From the NCBI RefSeq assembly GCF_002117915.1, contig NZ_BDJB01000007.1, forward strand, positions 62,001 through 126,000: 64,000 bases of DNA, read 5' to 3'. Of this stretch, positions 1 through 8,617 are shown in pieces (positions within the stretch are counted from its first letter, which is position 1; each line of letters opens with the position of its first letter). The notes under the pieces are model-generated. The model was not told the origin of the DNA, ran no database searches, and saw only the letters and a program-made list of their open reading frames with translations. Made by a program: the position numbers and the translations under genes. This DNA comes from Sphingomonas sp. TZW2008 (GTDB lineage Bacteria; Pseudomonadota; Alphaproteobacteria; Sphingomonadales; Sphingomonadaceae).

Positions 1-414
1 CCCGACATGGCGCTGTGGCTGTTCACCGACGCGATCCTCAAGGGCGAGCCGATCCGCGTCTTCAACAACGGCGACATGCGGCGCGACTTCACCTATATCG
101 ACGATATCGTTGCCGGCGTCCTCGCCGTCACCGATGCGCCGCCGGCCGACGACGGCACCACCCCGCCGCACCGCGTCTACAACATCGGCAACAACAAGCC
201 CGAGCAGCTGCTGCGCATGATCGACGTGCTCGAGGACGCGATCGGGGTGAAGGCGATCCGTCAACTCGAACCGATGCAGCCCGGCGACGTCCCCGCCACC
301 TACGCCGACATCACCGCCATCCACCGCGACCACGGCTTCGCGCCGACCATCCCGATCGAGATAGGCATCCCGCGCTTCGTCGAGTGGTTCCGCGGCTACC
401 ACGCACCCCACTGA
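1..414 (+). CDS. NAD-dependent sugar-nucleotide epimerase, C-terminal part (partial)
   Basis: This is the last 137 codons of a gene that begins before the window; the frame is open from base 1. It looks like the C-terminal substrate-binding part of an extended SDR sugar-nucleotide epimerase. The run NGDMRRDFTYIDDIV is the typical Arg/Asp-rich block that binds the nucleotide sugar, and VYNIGNN follows it, as in UDP-glucuronate 4-epimerases of the LspL/Cap1J type. Such enzymes interconvert UDP-glucuronate and UDP-galacturonate for capsule, LPS or glycosphingolipid synthesis in the cytoplasm. The Rossmann motif and the YxxxK active site lie outside the window, so the exact substrate is inferred from similarity only. 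Confidence 0.82.
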   Translation, partial: PDMALWLFTDAILKGEPIRVFNNGDMRRDFTYIDDIVAGVLAVTDAPPADDGTTPPHRVYNIGNNKPEQLLRMIDVLEDAIGVKAIRQLEPMQPGDVPATYADITAIHRDHGFAPTIPIEIGIPRFVEWFRGYHAPH

Positions 415-505
415 TCCAACCTCTTCCCCGCCGCATCAATCGGCCGCTGTCCTACATCGTGCGCTAAATATATGTTCCTGTTCTGTTCAGGATGCAGGAG
501 GGGAT

Positions 506-1042
506 ATGATCGACGAACTCATCGACGCGGTGATCGATCGCGAGGGCGGCTACAGCAACCATACCGCCGACCGCGGCGGCGCGACGCGCTGGGGCATCAC
601 AGAGGCGGTCGCGCGCGCCAACGGCTATGTCGGAGAGATGCGGCATTTCGCGCGTGAGGCGGCGGTGCCGATCTACCGCCACCTCTACTGGCAGCGCCCG
701 CGCTACGACGCCGTGGCGGAACGCGCGCCGCTGACCGCCGCCGAACTGTTCGACACCGGGGTCAACATGGGCCCCGCCGTCGCCACCGCGTTTCTGCAGC
801 GGGCGCTTAACGCGCTCAACCGCGGCGCGCGCGACTATCCTGACATATCGCTCGACGGGCGCGTCGGCCCGCAGACGCTCGCCGCGCTCGATCTCTTCCT
901 GCTTACCCGCGGCGCGGGCGGCGAAACCGTGCTGCTCAAGGCGATCGAAGCGCTGCAGGGCGAGCGCTATCTCTCGCTTGCCGAGCGCCGCCCGGCGAAC
1001 GAGGCGTTCCTCTACGGCTGGCTCGCCAACCGGTTGGGCTGA
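506..1042 (+). CDS. GH108 family lysozyme / endolysin-like N-acetylmuramidase
   Basis: A 178-residue protein with the N-terminal EGGY motif (residues 12-15), whose Glu is the expected catalytic acid of glycosyl hydrolase family 108. The following segment TRWGIT and the FDTGVNMG block match the usual lysozyme plus peptidoglycan-binding domain layout. It would cleave the glycan backbone of peptidoglycan. There is no signal peptide, so export would depend on a holin, and the next gene is a holin-like protein 11 bases downstream. An AGGAGG-type ribosome site (aggagggg) precedes the ATG. In alphaproteobacteria this pairing is known from gene-transfer-agent and prophage lysis modules; no other phage gene is visible here. 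Confidence 0.92.
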   Translation: MIDELIDAVIDREGGYSNHTADRGGATRWGITEAVARANGYVGEMRHFAREAAVPIYRHLYWQRPRYDAVAERAPLTAAELFDTGVNMGPAVATAFLQRALNALNRGARDYPDISLDGRVGPQTLAALDLFLLTRGAGGETVLLKAIEALQGERYLSLAERRPANEAFLYGWLANRLG

Positions 1043-1053
1043 GGAAAGCGGAC

Positions 1054-1461
1054 ATGGCGATCCTCGATACGATCATCGGCCCCGTCGCCGCGCTGATCGA
1101 CAAGATCATCCCAGATCCCGCCGCGCGGGAGGCGGCGAAGCGCGAACTCGTCCGGCTGGAGGGCACGCAGGAGCTCGAACGCGTCAAGGCGCAGATGGCG
1201 GCGGTGCTGGCGGAGGCCGGTTCCACCGACCCGTGGACCAGCCGCGCGCGCCCGAGCTTCCTCTACGTCATGTACGTGCTGCTCTTGTGGTCGATCCCGA
1301 TGGGGCTGATCGCCGCGGTCCGCCCGGCAGCGGCGGAGGCGATCGCGCGCGGCATGAACGCCTATCTCGCCGGCATCCCCGAACCGCTCTACGCGCTCTT
1401 CGGCACCGGCTATCTCGGCTACACCGTGGCGCGCGAATGGGGCAAGGCGAAGCTACGCTAG
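1054..1461 (+). CDS. Holin-like membrane protein of the GTA holin_3TM type
   Basis: A 135-residue protein. The N-terminal third is amphipathic and charged (residues 1-60, rich in Glu, Lys and Arg). A hydrophobic segment of about 22 residues starts near [10 protein letters not shown], and a weaker one near [10 protein letters not shown]. The layout and the DPWTSRARP segment before the first membrane span resemble the alphaproteobacterial holin family linked to gene-transfer-agent release. It follows the GH108 lysozyme by 11 bases, so the two are probably cotranscribed as a lysis or release pair. A known holin role is the formation of inner-membrane holes that let the lysozyme reach the wall. 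Family membership is inferred from layout and neighbourhood. Confidence 0.78.
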   Translation: MAILDTIIGPVAALIDKIIPDPAAREAAKRELVRLEGTQELERVKAQMAAVLAEAGSTDPWTSRARPSFLYVMYVLLLWSIPMGLIAAVRPAAAEAIARGMNAYLAGIPEPLYALFGTGYLGYTVAREWGKAKLR

Positions 1462-1549
1462 GTACGGCAGCGGTGCGGGGGGGGCAGACGTCGCGATGTG
1501 GACGGGCGCGGCTGTTGCGCCGCCCCGCCCGCGTCCTACATCGCGGGGC

Positions 1550-2113
1550 ATGAGCGAACATAGCAGCATGCCCGTCTGGCACGGCACGACAATCCTCTCT
1601 GTGCGGCGCGGCGGCAAGGTCGTCGTCGCCGGCGACGGCCAGGTCTCGATGGGTCAGACCGTGATGAAACCCAATGCGCGCAAGGTCCGCACGCTCGGCC
1701 CGGACGGCAAGGTGATCGCCGGGTTCGCCGGCGCCACCGCCGACGCCTTCACCTTGTTCGAGCGGCTCGAGGCGAAGCTCGAACGCCACCAGGGCCAGCT
1801 GATGCGCGCCGCGGTGGAGCTCGCCAAGGACTGGCGCACCGACAAATATTTGCGCAATCTCGAGGCGATGATGATCGTCGCCGACAAGGACGTGACGCTG
1901 ATCCTCACCGGCAACGGCGACGTGCTCGAGCCCGAGGCGGGGGTCGCGGCAATCGGATCGGGCGGCAATTTCGCGCTCGCCGCGGCGCGTGCACTGGTCG
2001 ATTACGAGGGCGATGCCGAGACGATCTGCCGCAAGGCGATGAAGATCGCCGCCGAAGTGTGCGTCTACACCAACGATCGGCTGGTCGTGGAATCGCTCGA
2101 CAGCACGACGTGA
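1550..2113 (+). CDS. hslV: ATP-dependent protease subunit HslV
   Basis: A 187-residue proteolytic subunit of the HslVU (ClpQY) complex. After a short propeptide the sequence reads [10 protein letters not shown]; the first Thr (residue 13) would become the N-terminal nucleophile after cleavage. The AGDGQVS block and the conserved [14 protein letters not shown] helix follow. In the cytoplasm HslV forms a double hexamer that degrades proteins unfolded by HslU. I chose the ATG at 1550 because the open frame upstream has no family similarity. In many bacteria hslU lies directly downstream; here the next gene is a lipoprotein amidohydrolase, so hslU must lie elsewhere or be absent. Confidence 0.95.
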   Translation: MSEHSSMPVWHGTTILSVRRGGKVVVAGDGQVSMGQTVMKPNARKVRTLGPDGKVIAGFAGATADAFTLFERLEAKLERHQGQLMRAAVELAKDWRTDKYLRNLEAMMIVADKDVTLILTGNGDVLEPEAGVAAIGSGGNFALAAARALVDYEGDAETICRKAMKIAAEVCVYTNDRLVVESLDSTT

Positions 2114-2215
2114 GGACCTGTCCTCCCTGCGGTGCGCGCCCAACCGATCGGCCATGATCTCGATCGCCCGCTAACCGCTTGTCATCCGCCGCGCGCACGT
2201 CCAATCACGCCGGCC

Positions 2216-3637
2216 ATGATCCCTCGCATTTCCACCGTCGGTCGCTGGCTGGCGACCGGCGCCGCGGCGCTCTCGCTGCTCGCCTGTTCGCAGGGCGACG
2301 CGCGTCCCAAATCCGCCTCGGCCAAGGCGCCGCCGCAGCCCTATGCGCGCGATCCCTTCCCTTCCACCTATCGCGCCTATCCCGGCGTGCCGACGCTGGT
2401 GCGGGGCGTCACCGTCTATGACGGCGAAGGCGGGCGGATCGACAACGGCCAGGTGCTGTTCGCCGACGGCAAGATCGTCGCGGTCGGGCAAAGCGTGAAC
2501 GCGCCGGCCGACGCGCAGGTGATCGACGGCACGGGCAAGTGGGTGACGCCCGGCGTGGTCGATATCCACAGCCACCTCGGCGATTATCCTACCCCCAGCG
2601 TCCAGGCGCACAGCGACGGCAACGAGGCGACCGGGCCGATTACCGCGGATGTGTGGGCCGAGCACAGCGTGTGGCCGCAGGATCCCGGCTTCAGCCGCGC
2701 ACTCGCCAACGGCGGCGTCACGACGCTGCAGATCCTGCCCGGCTCGGCGAACCTGATGGGCGGCCGTTCGGTCGTGCTCAAGAACGTCTACGCGCGCACG
2801 ATGCAGGCGATGAAGTTCCCTGGCGCGCCCTATGGCCTCAAGATGGCGTGCGGCGAGAATCCCAAGCGCGTCTACGGCTCGAAGGGCCGCCAGCCCTCGA
2901 CCCGAATGGGCAACGTCGCGGTCGATCGCGCGACCTGGGCCAAGGCGCAGAGCTATCGTCGCAAGTGGGATCGGTACGAGGCGGACGGCGGCGACATGCC
3001 CGATCGCGACATCGCGATGGACACGCTGCGCGGTGTGCTGGCCGGCGAGATCCTGATTCAGAACCACTGCTACCGCGCCGACGAAATGGCGATCGTCGAG
3101 GATATGGCGAAGGAATTCGGCTACAAGGTCACCGCGTTCCACCACGCGGTGGAGGCGTACAAGATCGCCGACATCCTGAAGGCCAACGGCACCTGCGCCG
3201 CGGTGTGGGCCGACTGGTACGGCTTCAAAATGGAGAGCTACGACGGGATCGGCGAGAACCTTGCGATCCTCGAACGAGCCGGCGCGTGCGCGATGATCCA
3301 CTCGGACGACGAGAACGGCATCCAGCGGCTGAACCAGGAAGTCGCCAAGGTGCTCGCCTCGGGCCGCCGCGCGGGGATCGACATCGCGCCGCAGGTCGCG
3401 TGGAAGTGGTTGTCGCTCGGCCCCGCCACCGCGCTAGGCATCGCTGACCGCACCGGCAGCCTCAAGCCCGGCAAGATGGCCGACGTGGTGCTGTGGAACG
3501 GCGATCCGTTCAGCATCTATACCCGGCCCGAAAAGGTGTGGATCGACGGCGCGCTGCTGTTCGACGCCAACGAGCCCAAGCGTCGCCCGGTGAGCGATTT
3601 CGAACTCGGCCAGCCCGGCTCGGGAGACGTCAAGTGA
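2216..3637 (+). CDS. Lipoprotein amidohydrolase (imidazolonepropionase-like), catalytically intact
   Basis: A 473-residue amidohydrolase-superfamily protein with a lipoprotein signal: hydrophobic stretch, LLAC lipobox, Cys24 as the lipidated residue. The start at 2216 is the one that places this signal at the N-terminus. The metal centre appears complete: the HxH pair DIHSHLG (His118, His120), a His pair in AFHHAVE (309-310), and the late Asp in IHSDDENG (364-365). The C-terminal GSLKPGKMADVVLW closes the family's small beta domain. It probably hydrolyses a cyclic amide or dipeptide-like substrate in the periplasm; the substrate is unknown. Its stop codon overlaps the start of a paralogue. 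Confidence 0.88.
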   Translation: MIPRISTVGRWLATGAAALSLLACSQGDARPKSASAKAPPQPYARDPFPSTYRAYPGVPTLVRGVTVYDGEGGRIDNGQVLFADGKIVAVGQSVNAPADAQVIDGTGKWVTPGVVDIHSHLGDYPTPSVQAHSDGNEATGPITADVWAEHSVWPQDPGFSRALANGGVTTLQILPGSANLMGGRSVVLKNVYARTMQAMKFPGAPYGLKMACGENPKRVYGSKGRQPSTRMGNVAVDRATWAKAQSYRRKWDRYEADGGDMPDRDIAMDTLRGVLAGEILIQNHCYRADEMAIVEDMAKEFGYKVTAFHHAVEAYKIADILKANGTCAAVWADWYGFKMESYDGIGENLAILERAGACAMIHSDDENGIQRLNQEVAKVLASGRRAGIDIAPQVAWKWLSLGPATALGIADRTGSLKPGKMADVVLWNGDPFSIYTRPEKVWIDGALLFDANEPKRRPVSDFELGQPGSGDVK

Positions 3638-4926
3638 AGCGCGCGTTCCTGCTCCTCGCCACGATGCTGGCAAGCCCCGTGGCCGCGCAGACCGTCGCGA
3701 TCACCGGTGCCACCGTCGCGACCGGCGACGGCTCGGCGCCGATCGAGAACGGCACCGTCGTGTTCCAGAACGGCCGCATCGTCGCGGCCGGCCCCGGCGT
3801 CGCCGTGCCCGCGGGCGCGCAGGTGATCGACGGCCGCGGCAAGTGGGTCTCGCCCGGTTTCGTCGCGGGCTTCAGCGATCTCGGCATCAGTGACGCGGCG
3901 GGCGTCGAGGAGAGTAACGACGCGGGCGCGCGCAATGCACCGTTCAACGCGGCGATCGACGTCGCGGTGGCGATCAACCCGGCCGAGGTGAAGATCGCCA
4001 ACGAGCGGCTCGGCGGCGTTACGCGCGCGCTCGTCGCGCCCGAGGCGGCGGGCTCGATTTTCGCCGGCCAGGGCGCGGTGATCGATCTCGGCGACGATCC
4101 CGACTCCGTCACCCGCCCGCGCGCCTTTCAATACGTCGAACTGGGCGAATCGGGCGGGCGCCTCGCCGGCGGCAGCCGCCCGGCGGCCTATGCCATGCTG
4201 CGCGACGCGCTCGCCCAGGCGGAAGACTATCGCCGGAATCCTGCAGGCTTCGGCGGCCGCGAGCGCATGTCGCTGGTCAAGCGCGGCGATGCGCAGGCGC
4301 TGCTCCGCGTGCTCGACGGCAGTGTCTCGCTGGTCGTGCACGTCGAGCGCGCGAGCGACATCCTGACCGTCCTTGCCCTCCCCCGCGATTATCCGCGGCT
4401 CAAGCTGGTACTGACGGGCGTCTCCGAAGGCTGGATGGTCGCGCGCGAGATCGCCGCGGCGCGCGTTCCCGTCATCGCCGCCGCGCTCGCCGATCTCCCT
4501 GCGCAGTTCGAATCGCTCGGCGCAACTGAATCGAACGTCGGCCGGATGCGCGCCGCGGGGGTGCAGGTCGCGCTCGCGTCGACCGGGAACAACGGCGGCG
4601 AGCACAATCTGCGGCAATATGCCGGCAACCTCGTCGCGATCGCGCGCCTGCCCGGCCACACCGGGCTCGCCTGGGGCCAGGCGCTCGCCGCGATCACCTC
4701 GGGGCCGGCGGCGGCGCTCGGGATGGATGGCGAGATCGGCAGCCTGCGCGCCGGTCGTCGTGCCGACGTCGTGCTGTGGGACGGCGATCCGCTCGAACTG
4801 TCCTCCGCCCCCACTGCGGTATGGATCGACGGTCGCGCGCAGCCGATGGTCTCGCGCCAGAAGTCATTGCGCGACCGCTATCTCGTGCCGACCGAAGGCG
4901 CGCTGCCCAAGGCCTATGAGCGCTGA
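3634..4926 (+). CDS. Exported amidohydrolase paralogue lacking metal ligands
   Basis: A 430-residue protein that starts at GTG in a GTGA overlap with the preceding gene. It has a Sec signal ending at SPVAAQ. The fold signature is the same as upstream (DGRGKWVSPGFV, GSLRAGRRADVVLWDGDPL), but the catalytic positions are degenerate. The HxH motif is replaced by GFSDLG (residues 79-84), the His pair by LTGVSE, and the late Asp block by LASTGNNGG. One His remains in LVVHVERA. It is therefore unlikely to be an active metallohydrolase. The 4-base overlap and shared fold suggest a partner or chaperone role for the upstream enzyme, which is inference. Confidence 0.8.
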   Translation: MKRAFLLLATMLASPVAAQTVAITGATVATGDGSAPIENGTVVFQNGRIVAAGPGVAVPAGAQVIDGRGKWVSPGFVAGFSDLGISDAAGVEESNDAGARNAPFNAAIDVAVAINPAEVKIANERLGGVTRALVAPEAAGSIFAGQGAVIDLGDDPDSVTRPRAFQYVELGESGGRLAGGSRPAAYAMLRDALAQAEDYRRNPAGFGGRERMSLVKRGDAQALLRVLDGSVSLVVHVERASDILTVLALPRDYPRLKLVLTGVSEGWMVAREIAAARVPVIAAALADLPAQFESLGATESNVGRMRAAGVQVALASTGNNGGEHNLRQYAGNLVAIARLPGHTGLAWGQALAAITSGPAAALGMDGEIGSLRAGRRADVVLWDGDPLELSSAPTAVWIDGRAQPMVSRQKSLRDRYLVPTEGALPKAYER

Positions 4927-4941
4927 ACCTGCCCGCGTGAC

Positions 4942-5013
4942 ATGGCGACCGACCCGATGCGTCGCCTGATCGATCCCGCGCCACATCGCGATCGTGCCGA
5001 GGCGCGGCGATGA
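4942..5013 (+). CDS. Possible 23-codon open frame overlapping ccmF start
   Basis: A 23-residue open frame, mostly charged (MATDPMRRLIDPAPHRDRAEARR in two runs: MATDPMRRLID and PAPHRDRAEARR). It ends in an ATGA overlap with the ccmF start. It has no clear ribosome-binding site, and I recognise no family. It may be an untranslated leader, a remnant, or a short coupling peptide. The overlap with the ATG is the only positive sign. Confidence 0.2.
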   Translation: MATDPMRRLIDPAPHRDRAEARR

Positions 5014-6968
5014 CGGCGGAGTTGGGCCTCGTCGCGCTGTGGCTCGCCGCCGCGCTCGCCGCGATGCAGCTCGCGCTCGCCGCCCTCGCGGTGCGGCGCG
5101 GCGACACCGCGCTCGCCATGGCCGTCCGCCCGGTCGCAATCGTGCAGGGCGGGCTCGTCCTGCTCGCAATGGCGGCGCTGATCCGCGTCTTCCTCGCCTC
5201 CGACATGTCGGTCGCGCTGGTCGTCGCCAACAGCCATTCGGCCAAGCCCTGGCTGTACAAATTCGCCGGCGCGTGGGGCAATCACGAAGGCTCGATGCTG
5301 CTGTGGGTGACGATCCTCGGCCTCGCCGGCGGCGCGGTGGCGCTGCTCGAACGGCGCGTGGCCGAGCGCACGCTTACCGCGACGCTCGGCGCGCAGGCGG
5401 CGATCGCGCTCGGCTTCTACGCCTTTCTGCTCTTCGCCTCGAACCCGTTCGCGCGGCTCGCCGATCCGCCTGCCGACGGCCAGGGATTGAACCCGCTGCT
5501 GCAGGATCCCGGCCTCGCCTTCCACCCGCCGACGCTCTACGCCGGCTACGTCGGCCTCTCGGTCGCCTTCTCCTTCGCGGTCGGCGCGCTGGTGACGCGC
5601 GACGTCGGCCCCGCCTTTGCGCGCGCGATGCGGCCATGGGTCCTCGCCGCCTGGGTGTTCCTGACGCTCGGCATCACCGCCGGCAGCTACTGGGCCTATT
5701 ACGAGCTTGGCTGGGGCGGCTGGTGGTTCTGGGATCCGGTCGAGAACGCCTCGCTGATGCCGTGGCTCGCCGCCACCGCGCTGCTCCACTCGGCCAACGT
5801 GCTTGCGACGCGCGATGGCTTGCGCGCCTGGACGGTGATGCTCGCCGTCGTCGCCTTCTCGATGTCGATGCTCGGCACCTTCCTCGTCCGCTCGGGCATC
5901 CTGACGAGCGTCCACGCCTTCGCCGTCGATCCCGAGCGCGGCGCCTTCATCCTCGTGCTGCTCGCGTTCTACATCGGCGGCGCGCTGACGCTGTTCGCGA
6001 CGCGCATCGGCGTGGTGCGCGCGGGCACCACGTTCGAGATCGTCAGCCGCGAAGGCGCGCTCGTCGCCAACAACCTCCTCCTCTCGGTGATCCTCGGCAT
6101 CGTGCTGATCGGCACCTTCTATCCGATCGTCGCGGCGTCGATGGGCACGCAGCTGTCGGTCGGCCCGCCGTTCTTCGAGAAGGCGGCGGGCCCGATCGCG
6201 CTCGCGCTCGTCGCGATCATGGCCGCGGGCCCGCTGCTGCGCTGGCGCAGCGACACGGGGCAAGCGCTGCTTCAGCGGATGATCTGGCCGATCGCCGCGA
6301 CGATGTTCGCCGGCGCCGGGCTGTTCGCGCTTGCCGGCTGGTTCGGCGCGCTGCCGCTGCTCGGCCTCGCACTCGCCGCCGGGCTGGCGGTGGCGAGCGT
6401 CGCGCCGCTCGTCGGTCGCAACCTGCGCCGCACGCCCTTGTTCGTCTACGGCATGGTGATCGCGCATCTCGGCATCGCCGTCAGCCTTGCCGGCATGGCG
6501 GCGTCGTCCGCTTTCACGAAGGAGACCCTGGTCGCCAAAGGCATCGGCGAGCCCGCCTTCGTCGGCCCGTACCGTGTCGTGCTGCGCGGCATCCGCCCGG
6601 TGATCGGCGACAATTGGTCCGCGCTAGAGGCGCGGCTCGAGATACAGCGCGGCGATACCGCGCCGACGCTGCTCGCGCCGCAATCGCGCTTCTTCGCCAA
6701 TCCCACCACCACCACCAGCGAGAGCGCGATCCTCACCGCGCTCGATGGCCAGCTCTACACCGTGCTCGGCCAAGCGGACGGCGCGGGCCGCTGGCAGCTG
6801 CGGCTGTGGTGGAAGCCGTGGGTGACGCTGATCTGGTTCGGCGGCGCGCTGATCGCGCTCGGCGGCGCGCTGTCGATCGTCGGTCACGCGCTGCGTGATC
6901 GCCGGCAGAAGCGCCGCGCGGCCGAGGCGGCGGACGCGCAGGCGTATCGCGCGGCATGGGGCGTGTGA
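5010..6968 (+). CDS. ccmF: Cytochrome c heme lyase CcmF
   Basis: A 652-residue polytopic membrane protein of system I cytochrome c maturation. The WWD heme-handling motif is explicit (WGGWWFWDPVEN, about residues 234-245), and His-containing periplasmic loops are present near NSHSAKP and AFHPPTLY. With CcmH it attaches heme delivered by holo-CcmE to the CxxCH thiols of apocytochromes in the periplasm. It is followed by ccmG and ccmH with near-overlapping spacing, the usual order in alphaproteobacteria. ccmE, which normally precedes ccmF, is not here, and neither are ccmA, ccmB, ccmC or ccmD. Those genes must lie in another locus. Confidence 0.97.
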   Translation: MTAELGLVALWLAAALAAMQLALAALAVRRGDTALAMAVRPVAIVQGGLVLLAMAALIRVFLASDMSVALVVANSHSAKPWLYKFAGAWGNHEGSMLLWVTILGLAGGAVALLERRVAERTLTATLGAQAAIALGFYAFLLFASNPFARLADPPADGQGLNPLLQDPGLAFHPPTLYAGYVGLSVAFSFAVGALVTRDVGPAFARAMRPWVLAAWVFLTLGITAGSYWAYYELGWGGWWFWDPVENASLMPWLAATALLHSANVLATRDGLRAWTVMLAVVAFSMSMLGTFLVRSGILTSVHAFAVDPERGAFILVLLAFYIGGALTLFATRIGVVRAGTTFEIVSREGALVANNLLLSVILGIVLIGTFYPIVAASMGTQLSVGPPFFEKAAGPIALALVAIMAAGPLLRWRSDTGQALLQRMIWPIAATMFAGAGLFALAGWFGALPLLGLALAAGLAVASVAPLVGRNLRRTPLFVYGMVIAHLGIAVSLAGMAASSAFTKETLVAKGIGEPAFVGPYRVVLRGIRPVIGDNWSALEARLEIQRGDTAPTLLAPQSRFFANPTTTTSESAILTALDGQLYTVLGQADGAGRWQLRLWWKPWVTLIWFGGALIALGGALSIVGHALRDRRQKRRAAEAADAQAYRAAWGV

Positions 6969-6975
6969 GCGGCCT

Positions 6976-7503
6976 ATGAGGCGCTGGCTCCTCTGGCTGC
7001 CGCTCGCCGCGTTCGTGCTGCTCGCGGTGTTCGCCGCGCTGGAACTGCGCAAGCCCGCCGATCGCACCGTCTATTCGGCGATGGTCGGCAAGCCGGTGCC
7101 CGATTTCGTGCTGAAGCCGATCGCGCCCGGCAAGCCCGGCCTCTCGCTCGCCGATCTCAAGACCGGCCAGCCGCGCCTGCTCAATATCTTCGCCAGCTGG
7201 TGCGTCCCATGCATCGCGGAGGCGCCGCAGCTGATGAAGCTGAAGGCGCTGGGCGTCCCGATCGACGCGATCGCGATCCGCGATACCGGCCCCGCGATCG
7301 CCGATTTCCTCGCGCGCAATGGCGACCCGTACCAGCGCATCGGCGACGATGCCGATAGCCGCGTCCAGCTGTCGCTCGGCTCGTCGGGCGTGCCCGAGAC
7401 GTTCGTCATCGACGGGCGCGGCATCGTCGTGAAGCAGCACGTCGGCGATATCCGCGACGACGACGTCGCCGAACTCGCCGCCGCGTGGCGCGCCGCGCGG
7501 TGA
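6976..7503 (+). CDS. ccmG: Thiol:disulfide interchange protein DsbE/CcmG
   Basis: A 175-residue thioredoxin-like protein with an N-terminal membrane anchor (LLWLPLAAFVLLAVFAAL). The redox motif WCVPC has active Cys76 and Cys79, and the cis-Pro block SGVPETFVIDGRG follows. It reduces the CxxCH cysteines of apocytochrome c in the periplasm so that CcmF/CcmH can attach heme. I chose the ATG at 6976, seven bases after the ccmF stop, because the anchor begins there; the longer upstream frame is Arg-rich and unlike the family. It overlaps the ccmH start by 4 bases. Confidence 0.96.
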   Translation: MRRWLLWLPLAAFVLLAVFAALELRKPADRTVYSAMVGKPVPDFVLKPIAPGKPGLSLADLKTGQPRLLNIFASWCVPCIAEAPQLMKLKALGVPIDAIAIRDTGPAIADFLARNGDPYQRIGDDADSRVQLSLGSSGVPETFVIDGRGIVVKQHVGDIRDDDVAELAAAWRAAR

Positions 7504-7934
7504 CCGCCGCCGTCCGCCTCTGGCAGTGGCTCGCGTTGGCCCTCGCGCTCGCCGCGCCTGCCACCGCGCAGACGCGCCCCGCGGCCGATTACGCCAACGT
7601 CCAGCTGCGCGATCCGGCCAAGGAGGCCGAGGCCGCCGCGCTGATGGCGACGCTGCGCTGCCTCGTCTGCCAGGGCCAGTCGATCGCGGACAGCGACGCC
7701 GACATGGCGGGCGACATGCGCAGCCTGGTGCGCCAGCGCGTCGCCGCTGGTGAAAGCCCTGCCGAGGTGCGCGACTGGCTGATCGCGCGCTACGGCGATT
7801 ACGTGACCTACGATCCGCCATTGAGCGCGGTCACGCTGCCACTATGGCTCGCCCCGCTCGTTCTGGTCGCGATCGGCGCGTGGATCGCGGGCGCCAGCTT
7901 CCGCCGCCGCAAACGACCGGGCGATCCAAGCTAG
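7500..7934 (+). CDS. ccmH: Cytochrome c maturation protein CcmH (CycL type)
   Basis: A 144-residue protein with an N-terminal signal sequence ending near PATAQ, the diagnostic LRCLVCQGQSI motif (Cys54 and Cys57), and one C-terminal membrane helix (LPLWLAPLVLVAIGAWIAG) followed by a short basic tail. It presents apocytochrome thiols to CcmF in the periplasm. The GTG at 7500 gives a GTGA overlap with ccmG; an in-frame GTG at 7485 is possible but would lengthen the charged N-region. The TPR-containing CcmI domain is not fused and no ccmI follows. The stop overlaps that of a convergent gene. Confidence 0.94.
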   Translation: MTAAVRLWQWLALALALAAPATAQTRPAADYANVQLRDPAKEAEAAALMATLRCLVCQGQSIADSDADMAGDMRSLVRQRVAAGESPAEVRDWLIARYGDYVTYDPPLSAVTLPLWLAPLVLVAIGAWIAGASFRRRKRPGDPS

Positions 7935-8476
7935 GCCAGCCCCGCCAGCCGCATCTCGACCGACGCCACGTCGCGTCCCAGCATCAGGCACGGCCGCGTC
8001 CCCCGCCCGGTCTCGACGAACCCCAGCTTGCGCAGCACCGCGCCCGACGCCGGATTGTCCGCGAAATAGCCCGACCGGATATACGGCAGGCGCAGCGTGT
8101 CGAAGCCGTAGGCGACCACGGCGCGCGCCGCCTCGGTCACGATCCCCTCGCCCCAGGACGCGCGCGCCAGCCAATAGCCGAGCTCCGCGCTCTCGCCGTC
8201 CGCCATGCCCTCGCCGGGCGTCAGCCCCACCGCGCCGATCATCGTATCCTCGCCGCCGCGCGTGATCGCCCACACCCATTCGCCCGGCACGACGTGGTCG
8301 AGGAAGAAGCGCGCATCCGCCGGGGTGTAGGGGTGCGGGATCCGCGACAGCCGCCGTGCGACCTCGGCATCGCCTACCGCTGTGATGATCGCCGAGACGT
8401 CGCGATCGTTCGGACGCCGCAGGCGCAGCCGTCCCGTCTCGATGATGGGCCGATCGAAAACTTCCGCCACTGCCAT
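7931..8476 (-). CDS. GNAT-family N-acetyltransferase (RimJ/RimL type)
   Basis: A 181-residue acetyltransferase of the Acetyltransf_3 kind. The N-terminal TGRLRLRRPNDRD and late ASGAVLRKLGFVETG are characteristic, with a central acetyl-CoA binding segment near ASWGEGIVTEAA. RimJ-like enzymes acetylate N-terminal amines of ribosomal proteins or small molecules; the target cannot be read from sequence. The gene is convergent with ccmH, and their stop codons overlap (CTAG), so the two transcripts share their ends. It stands alone on this strand. Confidence 0.85.
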   Translation of the reverse strand: MAVAEVFDRPIIETGRLRLRRPNDRDVSAIITAVGDAEVARRLSRIPHPYTPADARFFLDHVVPGEWVWAITRGGEDTMIGAVGLTPGEGMADGESAELGYWLARASWGEGIVTEAARAVVAYGFDTLRLPYIRSGYFADNPASGAVLRKLGFVETGRGTRPCLMLGRDVASVEMRLAGLA

Positions 8477-8617
8477 GCTATCCCGCGACCTTGTTGCCCT
8501 GCCAACGTTACAGCCTGCTCCCGTTCACGACCGAGCACCAGCGATTGCCTCTGGAATTTTGCGGCGAGCACGCATAGCGTCGCGGCCAGAACAAAAGTTA
8601 CGGAGAGGGGCTGGCCG

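Noticed and set aside
4914..6467. A 517-codon minus-strand frame over ccmF
   Set aside because: Shadow of ccmF, extremely rich in Arg/Glu/His; no recognisable protein.
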